NCBI RefSeq assembly: GCF_007829875.1
Contig: NZ_VIWV01000001.1
Coordinates: forward strand, 2,202,501-2,266,500
DNA length: 64,000 bases
DNA from: Streptomyces capillispiralis
Lineage (GTDB): Bacteria > Actinomycetota > Actinomycetes > Streptomycetales > Streptomycetaceae
Direction of reading: 5' to 3'
This document shows positions 1-10,574 of this stretch, piece after piece. Numbering within the stretch: position 1 is the first letter of the stretch; each line of letters begins with the position of its first letter. Position numbers and translations under genes: made by a program. Under the pieces are notes generated by a model. It was given only the letters and a program-made list of their open reading frames with translations, had not been told where the DNA came from and did no database searches.

Positions 1-271
1 TCGGTCTTGCGTTTCCGACTCTATCAGATCTTTCCGATCCGATTTCCTCGGTGCTTTCCAGGTTCCCGCTTTCGCGTTTCCCTTTCCGGCGACTCCGACT
101 TTATCAGAGATTCTGAGTCGGATTTCCCGCCCCTTCCGGGTACTGGTTCCGACGCACGAGGTGGTCGGGTGCCCGATCGGGGGGAGTTGTAAACGTACTG
201 GAGCGGGGCGCCTCGATGCAAATCGAGGCGCCCCGCTCCGGGTTCGCTCGTATGTGCGGCCCGACGGACCG
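1..271. other. Intergenic region left of RNase J with imperfect direct repeats
   Basis: No convincing gene is seen. The first 130 bases are poorer in G+C than the rest and rich in short pyrimidine runs. A 14-base motif CCGACTCTATCAGA (15-28) recurs with one mismatch at 95-108, exactly 80 bases later, and a related GATTTCC element follows each copy (41-47 and 121-127). The second copy can also fold, with TCAGA (104-108) facing TCTGA (112-116) and CCGAC facing GTCGG. This may be the leader or promoter region of a gene to the left, outside the window. The function is unknown. Confidence 0.4.
201..238 (-). terminator. Strong hairpin terminator after RNase J
   Basis: A perfect 17-bp inverted repeat (201-217 with 222-238) encloses the tetraloop GCAA. 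It lies 34 bases beyond the RNase J stop codon on the minus strand. The GC-rich stem without a long U tract is typical of Streptomyces terminators. It could work on both strands. Confidence 0.8.
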
Positions 272-1957
272 TCAGACCTCCACGACCACGGGCAGGATCA
301 TCGGCCGGCGCCGGTAGTTGTCGGAGACCCACTTGCCCAGTGTGCGGCGGATGAGCTGCTGCATCTGGTGCGGTTCGACGACACCGTCCTGAGCCGACCG
401 CTCCAGGGTCTCCGTGATCTTCGGGATCACCTCGCCGAAAACGGAGTCCTCGATGCCGGAGCCCCGGGCCTGGACGTGCGGTCCACCCGTGATCTTGCCG
501 GTGGACGAGTCGATGACCACGAAGACCGAGATGATGCCCTCGTCACCGAGGATCTTGCGGTCCTTCAGCGCCGGCTCGCCGACATCACCGACGGACAGGC
601 CGTCGACGTAGACGTATCCCGCCTGGACCTTGCCGGAGATCTTGGCCTTGCCCTCGACGAGGTCGACGGCCACGCCGTCCTCGGCGATGACGATGCGGTC
701 GTGCGGGACACCGGTGAGGGCGCCCAGTTCGGCGTTGGCCCGCAGGTGGCGCCATTCGCCGTGGACCGGCATCAGGTTCTTCGGGCGGCAGATGTTGTAG
801 AAGTACAGCAGCTCGCCCGCGGAGGCGTGACCGGAGACGTGCACCTTGGCGTTGCCCTTGTGGACGACGTTGGCGCCCCAGCGGGTCAGGCCGTTGATCA
901 CGCGGTACACCGCGTTCTCGTTGCCGGGGATGAGCGACGACGCAAGGATCACGGTGTCGCCGTGGACGATGCGGATCTGGTGGTCGCGATTGGCCATGCG
1001 GGACAGGGCCGCCATCGGTTCGCCCTGCGAGCCTGTACAGACCAGGACCACTTCGCTGTCCGGCAGGTCGTCCAGGGTCTTGACGTCCACGACCAGGCCC
1101 GGCGGGACCTTGAGATAGCCGAGGTCGCGGGCGATGCCCATGTTGCGGACCATGGAGCGGCCGACGAAGGCGACCCGGCGGCCGTACTCGTGGGCCGCGT
1201 CCAGGATCTGCTGGATGCGGTGGACGTGGCTGGCGAAGCTGGCCACGATGATCCGCTTGCGGGCGCCGGCGAAGACCTGGCGCAGCACGTTGGAGATGTC
1301 GCGCTCGGGCGGGACGAAGCCCGGGACCTCGGCGTTGGTCGAGTCGGCGAGGAGAAGGTCGATGCCTTCCTCGCTGAGTCTGGCGAACGCGTGCAGGTCC
1401 GTGAGGCGGTTGTCCAGCGGAAGCTGGTCCATCTTGAAGTCGCCGGTGTGGACGACCATACCGGCCGGGGTGCGGATGGCCACGGCGAGCGCGTCGGGGA
1501 TCGAGTGGTTGACGGCGACGAACTCGCAGTCGAAGGGACCGATGCGCTCGCGCTGTCCTTCCGCCACCTGGAGGGTGTACGGGCGGATGCGGTGCTCCTG
1601 GAGCTTCGCCTCGATGAGGGCGAGCGTGAGCTTGGAGCCGATCAGCGGGATGTCCGGCTTCTCGCGCAGCAGGAAGGGGACGCCACCGATGTGGTCCTCG
1701 TGACCGTGGGTGAGGACGATGCCCTCGATGTCGTCGAGGCGGTTCCGGATGGACGAGAAGTCCGGCAGGATCAGGTCGATTCCGGGCTGCTCCTCCTCGG
1801 GGAAGAGCACTCCGCAGTCGACGATCAGCAGGCGGCCGCCGTATTCGAAGACCGTCATGTTGCGGCCGATCTCGCCGAGACCGCCGAGCGGGGTGACGCG
1901 CAGGCCGCCCTCGGCGAGCGGCGGCGGCGAGCCGAGTTCAGGATGCGGATGACTCAA
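272..1957 (-). CDS. rnj: Ribonuclease J
   Basis: 561-aa metallo-beta-lactamase/beta-CASP ribonuclease, predicted to have endonuclease and 5'-3' exonuclease activity in cytoplasmic mRNA and rRNA processing. The metal-binding HGHEDH motif lies in the N-terminal third, with further ligands in HTGDFK and in the C-terminal HVSGHAS and PVHGEWRH blocks. I chose the TTG at 1957 because GAGGAG lies six bases upstream and the protein then begins MSHPHPELG, as I remember for Streptomyces homologues. The frame stays open to a GTG at 1978, but that would place the Shine-Dalgarno inside the gene. It sits downstream of dapA on the same strand and ends at a strong hairpin. Confidence 0.95.
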   Translation of the reverse strand: MSHPHPELGSPPPLAEGGLRVTPLGGLGEIGRNMTVFEYGGRLLIVDCGVLFPEEEQPGIDLILPDFSSIRNRLDDIEGIVLTHGHEDHIGGVPFLLREKPDIPLIGSKLTLALIEAKLQEHRIRPYTLQVAEGQRERIGPFDCEFVAVNHSIPDALAVAIRTPAGMVVHTGDFKMDQLPLDNRLTDLHAFARLSEEGIDLLLADSTNAEVPGFVPPERDISNVLRQVFAGARKRIIVASFASHVHRIQQILDAAHEYGRRVAFVGRSMVRNMGIARDLGYLKVPPGLVVDVKTLDDLPDSEVVLVCTGSQGEPMAALSRMANRDHQIRIVHGDTVILASSLIPGNENAVYRVINGLTRWGANVVHKGNAKVHVSGHASAGELLYFYNICRPKNLMPVHGEWRHLRANAELGALTGVPHDRIVIAEDGVAVDLVEGKAKISGKVQAGYVYVDGLSVGDVGEPALKDRKILGDEGIISVFVVIDSSTGKITGGPHVQARGSGIEDSVFGEVIPKITETLERSAQDGVVEPHQMQQLIRRTLGKWVSDNYRRRPMILPVVVEV

Positions 1958-2108
1958 AAGACTCTCCTCACCACACACGCCACGTACCGGTGGGGCACGT
2001 GGCGCGCATGACGTTCGTGCAGAAGCAGTTGTCGTTGTGGGGCGCGGGCACCGGTGGCCCGCTATTCAGTTGTGAAGTCCGTCTGCGCGAGCTGTCGCGC
2101 GAAGTCTG

Positions 2109-3011
2109 TTACTGGAGCTGTACCCCGCCGGCGGCAAGATCGATCTTGAGCTGCTCGATCTCTTCCGGCGTGCACTCGGCCATGGGGGCGCGCAAGGGGC
2201 CGGAGGGCAGGCCCTGGAGCGCGAGCGCCGCCTTGGCGGTCATGACGCCCTGGGTGCGGAACATGCCGGTGTAGACCGGGAGCAGCTTCTGGTGGATCTC
2301 GGTGGCCTTCTGGACGTCTCCCGAGGTGTACGCCTCGACCAGGGCGCGCAGCTCGGGGGTGACGAGGTGGCCGACGACCGAGACGAAGCCGACCGCTCCG
2401 ATGGAGAGCAGCGGGAGGTTGAGCATGTCGTCGCCGGAGTACCAGGCGAGGCCGGAGCGGGCGATGGCCCAGCCGGCGCGGCCGAGGTCGCCCTTGGCGT
2501 CCTTGTTGGCGACGATGCGCGGGTGCTCGGCGAGGCGGACGATCGTCTCCGTGCTGATCGGGACGCCGCTGCGGCCGGGGATGTCGTAGAGCATGACCGG
2601 CAGCTCGGCGGCGTCGGCGACGGCCGTGAAGTGCCGGTAGAGGCCCTCCTGCGGGGGCTTGTTGTAGTAGGGGGTGACGACGAGCAGGCCGTGCGCGCCG
2701 GCGCGCTCCGCCGTGCGGGCCAGTTCGATGCTGTGGCGGGTGTCGTTGGTGCCGACTCCGGCCACGACATGGGCGCGGTCGCCGACCGCCTCCACGATGG
2801 CCCGTACGAGGTCCTCTTTCTCCGCGTCGCTGGTGGTGGGGGACTCGCCGGTGGTGCCGTTGACGATCAGGCCGTCGTTGCCTGCGTCCACCAGGTGGGT
2901 GGCGAGCCGCTGTGCGCCGTCGAGGTCGAGTGCGCCGTCCGCCGTGAACGGCGTGACCATGGCGGTGAGGACCCGCCCGAAGGGGGTCTGCGGAGTGGAG
3001 GTCGGAGCCAT
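2109..3011 (-). CDS. dapA: 4-Hydroxy-tetrahydrodipicolinate synthase
   Basis: 300 aa. Condenses pyruvate with aspartate semialdehyde, the first committed step to diaminopimelate and lysine. The class I aldolase features are visible: the NGTTGES phosphate/substrate loop near residues 51-57, Tyr142 in LYDIPGR, and the Schiff-base lysine at about residue 170 in ANKDAKGD. Length is normal. The ATG at 3011 has only a weak ribosome site. It precedes rnj by 151 bases on the same strand, and a hairpin separates it from thyX upstream. dapB lies about 2.5 kb away, so the window holds two diaminopimelate steps that are not in one operon. Confidence 0.95.
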   Translation of the reverse strand: MAPTSTPQTPFGRVLTAMVTPFTADGALDLDGAQRLATHLVDAGNDGLIVNGTTGESPTTSDAEKEDLVRAIVEAVGDRAHVVAGVGTNDTRHSIELARTAERAGAHGLLVVTPYYNKPPQEGLYRHFTAVADAAELPVMLYDIPGRSGVPISTETIVRLAEHPRIVANKDAKGDLGRAGWAIARSGLAWYSGDDMLNLPLLSIGAVGFVSVVGHLVTPELRALVEAYTSGDVQKATEIHQKLLPVYTGMFRTQGVMTAKAALALQGLPSGPLRAPMAECTPEEIEQLKIDLAAGGVQLQ

Positions 3012-3084
3012 GGGTTACACGCTACTCGTTGCTCAGGTCGGGGTCTTCCCTCGGGGGAGGCGACGAGGTGGGGCACAGGGGGAG

Positions 3085-3122
3085 CCCGGCACTGCCTGCT
3101 CGGGGGTTCAGGCAGTGCCGGG
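3085..3122 (-). terminator. Hairpin terminator between thyX and dapA
   Basis: A perfect 14-bp inverted repeat (3085-3098 with 3109-3122) has a 10-base loop. It lies about 100 bases past the thyX stop and about 75 bases before the dapA start, both on the minus strand, so it probably ends thyX transcription and leaves dapA with its own promoter. Confidence 0.7.
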
Positions 3123-3222
3123 CCCGTTTGATCAGGCTAGATGAACTTCACGAAATACCGCAATACGGACACTTCGCTCGACTGATCCGTACATATGTGC
3201 CGCCCTGCGGAACGGGCGCCGC

Positions 3223-3990
3223 TTACGGGGCCACGCGTCCGTTGGCGTTGAAGGCGGCGTACGTGAGCGGCATGAGACGGGCCCACTCGGCCTCCATCTT
3301 CTCGCCGACCATCTCGATCTCCCGCTGCGGGAAGGACGGGACCTTCGCCTGCTCGTGCTGGGTGCGCAGGCCGAGGAAGTGCATCAGCGAGCGGGCGTTG
3401 CAGGTGGCGTACATCGAGGAGTACAGGCCGACGGGGAGCACCGCGCGGGCGACCTCGCGGGCGACGCCCTCGGCCAGCAGCTTCTGGTAGGCCTCGTAGG
3501 CCTGGTGGTAGGTGTCACCCAGCACGTTCCGCACGGTCGCGTGCTGTGCGGGGGTGCCCTCGACGAAGACGTACTTGCCCGGGCGGCCCTCCTGGACCAG
3601 CTTGCGGGACGCGTCCGGGACGTAGAAGACCGGCTGCAGCTCGCGGTAGCGCCCCGACTCCTCGTTGTACGACCAGCCCACCCGGTGCCGCATGAACTCG
3701 CGGAACACGAAGATGGGGGCGCTGACCAGGAAGGTCATCGAGTTGTGCTCGAAGGGGCTGCCGTGCCGGTCCCGCATCAGGTAGTTGATCAGGCCCTTGG
3801 AGCGCTCCGGGTCCTTCTGCAGCTCCCCGATGGACTGCTCCCCCAGGGTCGAGACACGGGCGGCGAACAGGACGTCCGAGTCCGAGGCGCTGGACTTCAC
3901 CAGCTCGACGGTGACGTCGCTCCGCAAGGTGACGTCGATGTGCTGTGACGGCTTGGGATCGTCGGCGGAGGTCAAGGGGGTCCTTCCCAT
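3223..3990 (-). CDS. thyX: Flavin-dependent thymidylate synthase ThyX
   Basis: 255 aa. Makes dTMP from dUMP using FAD, NADPH and methylene-tetrahydrofolate. The ThyX signature is clear: RHR at 101-103 followed by SYNEESGRY. The spacing is one residue longer (VGW insert) than the RHR-x7-S form I remember from other bacteria; I believe this is normal in Streptomyces and not a defect. The start is uncertain. The ATG at 3990 has no clear ribosome site, whereas GGAAGG inside the first codons sits six bases before a TTG at 3975 (codon 6), giving a 250-aa protein. It is transcribed alone, divergent from the small membrane gene at 4149. Confidence 0.93.
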   Translation of the reverse strand: MGRTPLTSADDPKPSQHIDVTLRSDVTVELVKSSASDSDVLFAARVSTLGEQSIGELQKDPERSKGLINYLMRDRHGSPFEHNSMTFLVSAPIFVFREFMRHRVGWSYNEESGRYRELQPVFYVPDASRKLVQEGRPGKYVFVEGTPAQHATVRNVLGDTYHQAYEAYQKLLAEGVAREVARAVLPVGLYSSMYATCNARSLMHFLGLRTQHEQAKVPSFPQREIEMVGEKMEAEWARLMPLTYAAFNANGRVAP

Positions 3991-4148
3991 CGCAACTGCA
4001 GGGCGGCGCCCACTCTACGTGGCGCCTCCCACGGCGGAGGAAGCGCCCTGCCGTGGAGAAATTTGCGGATCTGGGCACCTTTTCCGGCGTCCGTTCGTCT
4101 GTGTCGGTGACAGTGATCCGTTCGATCCCGAGGGGAGAAGCACCACTG

Positions 4149-4388
4149 ATGTTCCGTCGGCGTGAACCCGTGCCGTTCGCCTTCGTCGCCGAGGCCGACA
4201 GGTTCCGCAGCAATGTCGCCCCGCCGCCCCGTGAGCGGGCCTCCGCCGGCCGGATAGCCGGGCGGTGGCTGCTGGGGCTCACCCTGGTCGCCGGGCTGGT
4301 GGGTTCGCTGGTCGTCGGCATGCCGGCGCTGTCCACCGGTCCGTCGGACGCGGGGACACAGCAGTCACAGGCGTCCGAAGGACGGTGA
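4149..4388 (+). CDS. Small single-pass membrane protein, unknown function
   Basis: 79 aa. The N-terminus is basic and hydrophilic (MFRRREPVPFAF...), then a single hydrophobic helix spans about residues 42-66 (WLLGLTLVAGLVGSLVVG), followed by a short Ser/Gln-rich tail. I chose the ATG at 4149 because GAGGGGAGAAG lies just upstream and the codons have Streptomyces-like third positions from there. No domain is recognised. It is divergent from thyX and followed by another membrane protein gene on the same strand about 115 bases later. Confidence 0.7.
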   Translation: MFRRREPVPFAFVAEADRFRSNVAPPPRERASAGRIAGRWLLGLTLVAGLVGSLVVGMPALSTGPSDAGTQQSQASEGR

Positions 4389-4502
4389 GCCGCCCGGCGG
4401 CCGGACGCCTGCGCCGTCCGGACCCCCGATGGTGGTGACCGGGAACACAGATCGGTAGCCTCACCGGGCACAGCCCATGCATGGATCGAGTGAGGACCCG
4501 CC

Positions 4503-5060
4503 GTGCCCCTGCCCTTCCTGACGGCCGACCGCGCTTTCGACACGGCGGACGACGTCGCCCTGCCGTACGACGACCGGGACCGCTGGCGGCGTCCGTACCG
4601 TCCCGGTCCGTGGCGCGTGGGGGCGGCGGCGCTCCTGCTGCTGCTCGCCTCGTTCGTGCTGTTCGCGGCGGTGATCATCGCGGCGACCGCGCCGCTGTCG
4701 TCCGCCGGAACGGTGTTCGCCCTCGCGCTGGCCGCCGTCGCCGGAGCGCTGCGGCTGCTGCGGATGGGGGTGTGGGTGAGCGCCCGGGGGCTGCGTCAGG
4801 TGGTCTTCTTCAGCACGCGGACGACGCCCTGGGAGCAGGTCGGCGCCGTGCGCACGGTGCAGCAGCCGGTGCGCTGGCTGGGGCTGCCGCGGACGGTGCA
4901 GGGGCAGGCGCTGGTCCTCACCCGGCAGGGGCGCGGCGCGGGCGCCCTGCCGCCGCTGCTGACCTCGCACAACGCGGACTTCCTGCACCGGGACCAGCTG
5001 GCCTTCGATCGGGCTGCCGACTCCGTGGAGGCGTGGACCGCCGAGTACGGGCGCGGCTGA
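4503..5060 (+). CDS. PH-domain-like membrane protein
   Basis: 185 aa, GTG start preceded by GAGGA. Two hydrophobic helices lie at about residues 38-62 and 68-88. The soluble C-terminal half (VWVSARGLRQVVFF...WEQVGAVR...) has the beta-rich pattern of small bacterial PH-like domains found in Streptomyces membrane proteins. That fold assignment comes from family memory, not alignment. Convergent with the gene at 5085; only 24 bases separate the stops. Confidence 0.7.
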   Translation: MPLPFLTADRAFDTADDVALPYDDRDRWRRPYRPGPWRVGAAALLLLLASFVLFAAVIIAATAPLSSAGTVFALALAAVAGALRLLRMGVWVSARGLRQVVFFSTRTTPWEQVGAVRTVQQPVRWLGLPRTVQGQALVLTRQGRGAGALPPLLTSHNADFLHRDQLAFDRAADSVEAWTAEYGRG

Positions 5061-5084
5061 GCCTCGGACGGGGCCTCCGGCGGC

Positions 5085-5528
5085 TCAGTGGGAGGTCTTG
5101 CGCAGGTTGATCGCCCGCTGCATCGCCTTGCGGGCGCGCGGGGTGTCGCGGGCGTCGTGGTAGGCCACGGCGAGCCGGAACCAGTTGCGCCAGTCGTCGG
5201 GGGCGTCCTCCGTCTCGGCCTTGCGCCGGGCGAAGACGGCGTCGGCCGAGTCGCGGTCGACCCGTCCGCTGGGCAGGCGCTCGAGCTCGTCGACGGGCAG
5301 TCCGCCCTCGGCGTCGAGCTCGGCGGCGAGCCGGTTGGCGGCGCGGACGAACTCGGTGTTCTTCCACAGGAACCACACGCCGATGACCGGCAGGATCAGC
5401 ACCGCGACCCCGAAGGTGACGGTGAGGGGTGTGCCGGTCTCGATGAGCAGCACGCCACGGCTGCCGACCAGGACGAAGTAGACGACCAGGACGGCGGCCG
5501 TGACCGCGTAGGAGATCTTCGCGCGCAT
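5085..5528 (-). CDS. Membrane protein with TPR-like tail
   Basis: 147 aa. Two membrane helices near residues 7-28 and 36-56 are followed by a charged helical region whose last 40 residues (DWRNWFRLAVAYHDARDTPRARKAMQRAI) resemble one tetratricopeptide repeat. It starts 16 bases after dapB stops, so it is probably cotranscribed with dapB and the M16 peptidase. Function unknown. Confidence 0.75.
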   Translation of the reverse strand: MRAKISYAVTAAVLVVYFVLVGSRGVLLIETGTPLTVTFGVAVLILPVIGVWFLWKNTEFVRAANRLAAELDAEGGLPVDELERLPSGRVDRDSADAVFARRKAETEDAPDDWRNWFRLAVAYHDARDTPRARKAMQRAINLRKTSH

Positions 5529-5544
5529 GGGGTTCGGCTCGTGC

Positions 5545-6309
<765 letters not shown>

Positions 6310-6322
6310 TTACCGGGGTGGG

Positions 6323-7702
6323 TCAGGCGACGGCGTCGTGCAGCCGGGACGCCTGCTTGTCCTTGAGCGGGCCGATGACCGACAGGGAGGGGCGCCGTCC
6401 CAGCACGTCGCGGGCGACGGCGCGGACGTCGTCCGGGGTCACCGAGGCTATCCGGGCCAGCATGTCGTCGACGGACATCTGCTCGCCCCAGCACAGTTCG
6501 CTCTTGCCGATACGGTTCATCAGCGCGCCGGTGTCCTCCAGTCCGAGGACGGTGGAGCCCCGCAGCTGGCCGATGGCGCGCTCGATCTCGTCGTCCGGCA
6601 GACCGTGCTCGGCGGCCCGGTCGAGCTCGTCGCGGCAGATCTTCAGCACGTCGTGCACCTGGGAGGGGCGGCAGCCGGCGTACACGCCGAACAGGCCGCA
6701 GTCGGCGAAGCCCGAGGTGTAGGAGTACACGCTGTAGGCCAGTCCGCGCTTCTCCCTGACCTCCTGGAAGAGGCGGGAGGACATGCCGCCGCCGAGGGCG
6801 GTGTTGAGCACGCCGAGCGCCCAGCGCCGCTCGTCGGTGCGGGCCAGGCCGGGCATGCCGAGGACGACGTGCGCCTGCTCCGTCTTGCGGCCGACGACCT
6901 CGACGCGGCCGGCGGTGCGCAGGGCCCGGCGGCCGGAGCGCGGGTCGACCGGCTCCACGTCGAGGTTCTTGAACGCGCCGGCCTTCTCGAAGGCGGCGCG
7001 GACCTGGCGTACGACCTTGTTGTGGTCGACGTTGCCGGCGCAGGCGACCACCAGGTGGGTGGGGTCGTAGTGCTTCTTGTAGAAGCGGCGGATGCGGTCG
7101 GCGGTGAGGGCGTTGACCGTGTCGACCGTGCCGAGGACCGGGCGGCCGAGGGGGTTGTCGCCGAACATGGTGTGCGCGAACAGGTCGTGCACGCAGTCGC
7201 CCGGGTCGTCCTCGGTCATCGCGATCTCTTCGAGGATGGCGCCGCGTTCGACGTCGACGTCCTCCTCGCGGATCACCGAGCCGGTGAGCATGTCGCAGAC
7301 CACGTCGATGGCGAGCGGCAGGTCGGTGTCGAGCACGCGTGCGTAGTAGCACGTGTACTCCTTGGCCGTGAACGCGTTCATCTCGCCGCCGACGGCGTCG
7401 ATGGCGGAGGAGATGTCCAGGGCGGAGCGGCGGGCGGTGCCCTTGAAGAGCAGGTGCTCGAGGTAGTGCGTGGCGCCGTTCAGGGCCGGGGTCTCGTCGC
7501 GGGAGCCGACGTGGGCCCAGATCCCGAAGGTCGCCGAGCGGACCGAGGGCAGGGTCTCGGTGACGATGCGCAGGCCGCCGGGGAGGGTGGTCTTGCGGAC
7601 CGTACCGATGCCGTTCGCGCCCGGGATGAGGGTTTGGGTACGGGCGACGGCCCGCGCCTCCGAGGAGGTGCGGGCCGTCGCCTTGGAGCTACGCGACGTC
7701 AC
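6323..7702 (-). CDS. M16-family zinc metallopeptidase
   Basis: 459 aa. Related to mitochondrial processing peptidase and insulinase. The inverted zinc motif HYLEH (residues 79-83) is intact, and the downstream acidic ligand region [11 protein letters not shown] is present. Two homologous alpha/beta halves fit the length. The GTG start overlaps the pnp stop as GTGA, so translation is coupled to pnp. Its role in Streptomyces is not clear from sequence; it is commonly found next to pnp. Confidence 0.9.
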   Translation of the reverse strand: MTSRSSKATARTSSEARAVARTQTLIPGANGIGTVRKTTLPGGLRIVTETLPSVRSATFGIWAHVGSRDETPALNGATHYLEHLLFKGTARRSALDISSAIDAVGGEMNAFTAKEYTCYYARVLDTDLPLAIDVVCDMLTGSVIREEDVDVERGAILEEIAMTEDDPGDCVHDLFAHTMFGDNPLGRPVLGTVDTVNALTADRIRRFYKKHYDPTHLVVACAGNVDHNKVVRQVRAAFEKAGAFKNLDVEPVDPRSGRRALRTAGRVEVVGRKTEQAHVVLGMPGLARTDERRWALGVLNTALGGGMSSRLFQEVREKRGLAYSVYSYTSGFADCGLFGVYAGCRPSQVHDVLKICRDELDRAAEHGLPDDEIERAIGQLRGSTVLGLEDTGALMNRIGKSELCWGEQMSVDDMLARIASVTPDDVRAVARDVLGRRPSLSVIGPLKDKQASRLHDAVA

Positions 7703-9918
7703 TGCTCGGCGTCGTCCTTCTGCTCGTCGGAGCCTTCCTCGCCCTCGATCACGGGGATGAGGGAGAGCTTGCCGCGGGAGTCGATCTCGGCGATCTCGAC
7801 CTGGACCTTCTGGCCCACGCCGAGGACGTCCTCGACGTTCTCCACGCGCTTGCCGCCGGCCAGCTTGCGGATCTGCGAGATGTGCAGCAGACCGTCCTTG
7901 CCGGGGAGGAGGGAGACGAAGGCGCCGAACGTCGTCGTCTTCACGACCGTGCCCAGGTAGCGCTCGCCGACCTCGGGCATCGTCGGGTTGGCGATGCCGT
8001 TGATCGTGGTGCGGGCGGCCTCGGCGGCCGGGCCGTCGGCGGCACCGATGTAGATCGTGCCGTCGTCCTCGATCGTGATCTCGGCGCCGGTGTCCTCCTG
8101 GATCTGGTTGATCATCTTGCCCTTGGGGCCGATGACCTCGCCGATCTTGTCGACCGGGATCTTCACGGTGATGATCCGCGGCGCGTTCGGGGACATCTCG
8201 TCCGGCGTGTCGATCGCTTCCATCATCACGTCGAGGATGTGGAGGCGGGCGTCACGGGCCTGCTTCAGGGCGGCGGCCAGGACGGAGGCCGGGATGCCGT
8301 CCAGCTTGGTGTCGAGCTGGAGGGCGGTCACGAACTCCTTGGTGCCGGCGACCTTGAAGTCCATGTCGCCGAAGGCGTCCTCCGCACCGAGGATGTCGGT
8401 GAGGGTGACGTAGTGCGTCTCGCCCTCGATCTCCTGGGAGATCAGGCCCATGGCGATACCGGCGACCGGGGCCTTGAGCGGCACACCGGCGTTCAGCAGC
8501 GACATGGTGGAGGCGCAGACCGAGCCCATGGACGTCGAGCCGTTGGAGCTCAGCGCCTCGGAGACCTGGCGGATCGCGTAGGGGAACTCCTCGCGCGTCG
8601 GCAGGACCGGCACGAGGGCGCGCTCGGCGAGGGCGCCGTGGCCGATCTCGCGGCGCTTCGGGGAGCCGACGCGGCCGGTCTCGCCGGTGGAGTACGGCGG
8701 GAAGTTGTAGTTGTGCATGTAGCGCTTGCGGGTCACCGGGGAGAGGGTGTCCAGCTGCTGCTCCATGCGGAGCATGTTGAGGGTGGTGACGCCCAGGATC
8801 TGGGTCTCGCCACGCTCGAACACCGCGGAGCCGTGCACGCGCGGGATGGCCTCGACCTCGGCGGCCAGGGTGCGGATGTCGGTGACACCGCGGCCGTCGA
8901 TGCGCTTCTTCTCCTTGATGACGCGCTCACGGACCAGGGTCTTGGTCAGCGAGCGGTACGCGGCGGAGATCTCCTTCTCGCGGCCCTCGAACTCCGGCAG
9001 GAGCTTCTCGGCGGCGAGCGCCTTGACGCGGTCCAGCTCGGCCTCGCGCTCCTGCTTGCCGGCGATGGTCAGCGCGGAGGCGAGCTCCGGCTTCACGGCG
9101 GCGGTGAGGGCCTCGAGGACGTCGTCCTGGTAGTCCAGGAAGATCGGGAACTCGCCGGTCGGCTTGGCGGCCTTGGCGGCGAGGTCGGCCTGGGCCTTGC
9201 AGAGCACCTTGATGAAGGGCTTCGCGGCGTCCAGACCGGCGGCGACGACCTCCTCGGTCGGCGCCTCGGCGCCGCCCTCGACCAGCTTGATGGTCTTCTC
9301 GGTGGCCTCGGCCTCGACCATCATGATCGCGACGTCGCCGTCCTCCAGGGTGCGGCCCGCGACGACCATGTCGAAGACGGCGTCCTCGAGCTCGGTGTGC
9401 GTCGGGAACGCCACCCACTGGCCGCGGATCAGCGCGACGCGGACGCCGCCGATCGGGCCGGAGAAGGGCAGGCCGGCCAGCTGCGTCGACGCGGAGGCGG
9501 CGTTGATCGCCACGACGTCGTACAGGTGGTCGGGGTTGAGCGCCATGATCGTGGCGACGACCTGGATCTCGTTGCGCAGGCCCTTCTTGAAGGACGGGCG
9601 CAGCGGGCGGTCGATGAGGCGGCAGGTGAGGATGGCGTCCTCGGAGGGCCGGCCCTCACGGCGGAAGAAGGAGCCGGGGATCTTGCCGGCCGCGTACATC
9701 CGCTCCTCGACGTCCACCGTGAGCGGGAAGAAGTCGAGCTGGTCCTTGGGGTTCTTGGAAGCGGTGGTGGCCGACAGCACCATGGTGTCGTCGTCCAGGT
9801 ACGCCACGGCGGAACCGGCGGCCTGCTTGGCCAGGCGGCCCGTCTCGAAGCGGATGGTGCGGGTGCCGAAGGAGCCGTTGTCGATGACGGCCTCGGCGTA
9901 GTGGGTCTCGTTCTCCAC
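7699..9918 (-). CDS. pnp: Polyribonucleotide nucleotidyltransferase (PNPase)
   Basis: 739 aa. Phosphorolytic 3'-5' exoribonuclease that can also add 3' tails; in Streptomyces it is the main RNA-tailing enzyme (family knowledge). Two RNase PH-like domains, a helical linker, a KH domain ([12 protein letters not shown]) and a C-terminal S1 domain ([18 protein letters not shown]) are all present. I placed the start at the GTG at 9918, with GGAG nine bases upstream; the protein then begins [11 protein letters not shown] and has the length I remember for S. coelicolor. The frame stays open upstream to 10161, but that part has poor coding character and covers the rpsO-pnp leader. Confidence 0.95.
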   Translation of the reverse strand: MENETHYAEAVIDNGSFGTRTIRFETGRLAKQAAGSAVAYLDDDTMVLSATTASKNPKDQLDFFPLTVDVEERMYAAGKIPGSFFRREGRPSEDAILTCRLIDRPLRPSFKKGLRNEIQVVATIMALNPDHLYDVVAINAASASTQLAGLPFSGPIGGVRVALIRGQWVAFPTHTELEDAVFDMVVAGRTLEDGDVAIMMVEAEATEKTIKLVEGGAEAPTEEVVAAGLDAAKPFIKVLCKAQADLAAKAAKPTGEFPIFLDYQDDVLEALTAAVKPELASALTIAGKQEREAELDRVKALAAEKLLPEFEGREKEISAAYRSLTKTLVRERVIKEKKRIDGRGVTDIRTLAAEVEAIPRVHGSAVFERGETQILGVTTLNMLRMEQQLDTLSPVTRKRYMHNYNFPPYSTGETGRVGSPKRREIGHGALAERALVPVLPTREEFPYAIRQVSEALSSNGSTSMGSVCASTMSLLNAGVPLKAPVAGIAMGLISQEIEGETHYVTLTDILGAEDAFGDMDFKVAGTKEFVTALQLDTKLDGIPASVLAAALKQARDARLHILDVMMEAIDTPDEMSPNAPRIITVKIPVDKIGEVIGPKGKMINQIQEDTGAEITIEDDGTIYIGAADGPAAEAARTTINGIANPTMPEVGERYLGTVVKTTTFGAFVSLLPGKDGLLHISQIRKLAGGKRVENVEDVLGVGQKVQVEIAEIDSRGKLSLIPVIEGEEGSDEQKDDAEQ

Positions 9919-10286
9919 CAGCGTTTTCTCCGTTACTTGTCGTCTTTCGTCCCTCTCCGCCCGTGTGGCGGGGGGACGGTGGCGGAGAAGCGCTCCACTG
10001 GTGCGGGCCGGTCTTCGATCGAAGCACCCGGGGTTCACTCTCCCGGGGGCCACTACCGAGGACCGGCGGCGGCGAGGTGCGCTTCTCCTCGTGCGTCGTG
10101 ACGTCGGGTGACGTCGCCTGTTCTTCGGTGATGCCCATGATCCGCATACCCGATGCGGCACGGGTCATCACGCTGAGTCGTACCTCTTGCGTTGTGCTAC
10201 CACACTACAAAGACGCGGTGACACTCCGCACGTACAGCAAAGGGAGCGGTCCCCTTCTCCCGGGGAACCGCTCCCTCCACGGCGTC
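9919..10286 (-). promoter_or_regulatory. rpsO-pnp intergenic leader and processing region
   Basis: 368 bases between rpsO and pnp. Several GC-rich complementary stretches occur upstream of pnp (for example 10016-10075), and the strong rpsO-proximal hairpin is annotated separately. In S. coelicolor this interval is known to carry a pnp promoter and RNase III-sensitive hairpins. I see structure consistent with that but cannot place the promoter exactly. Confidence 0.5.
10242..10275 (-). terminator. rpsO terminator / readthrough hairpin
   Basis: GGGAGCGGT-CCCC (10242-10254) pairs with GGGGAACCGCTCCC (10262-10275), with one unpaired base and a short loop. It begins 12 bases past the rpsO stop. 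It could be a partial terminator that sets the rpsO:pnp transcript ratio and protects the rpsO 3' end. Confidence 0.7.
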
Positions 10287-10574
10287 TTACTTGGCGCCCG
10301 CCGCACCGCGGCGGATGCCGAGGCGGTCGACCAGCGCACGGAAGCGCTGGATGTCCTTCTTGGCCAGGTACTGCAGCAGCCGGCGGCGCTGACCGACCAG
10401 GATCAGCAGACCACGACGGGAGTGGTGGTCGTGCTTGTGGGTCTTGAGGTGCTCCGTCAGGTCGGAGATCCGACGGGACAGCAGAGCGACCTGGACCTCG
10501 GGGGAGCCGGTGTCACCCTCCTTGGTACCGAACTCGGAGATGATCTGCTTCTTCACTGCGGCGTCGAGCGACAC
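10287..10574 (-). CDS. rpsO: Ribosomal protein S15
   Basis: 95 aa. Small-subunit protein that binds 16S rRNA early in assembly. The S15 core ([21 protein letters not shown] and the [10 protein letters not shown] loop) is complete. GTG start with GAGGAG upstream. First gene of the classic rpsO-pnp pair; upstream lie about 210 bases that should hold its promoter. Confidence 0.97.
   Translation of the reverse strand: MSLDAAVKKQIISEFGTKEGDTGSPEVQVALLSRRISDLTEHLKTHKHDHHSRRGLLILVGQRRRLLQYLAKKDIQRFRALVDRLGIRRGAAGAK

Noticed and set aside
9919..10161. Upstream extension of pnp adding 81 residues
   Set aside because: Poor codon bias, covers the known leader position, and the GTG at 9918 has a ribosome site and gives the usual 739-aa length.
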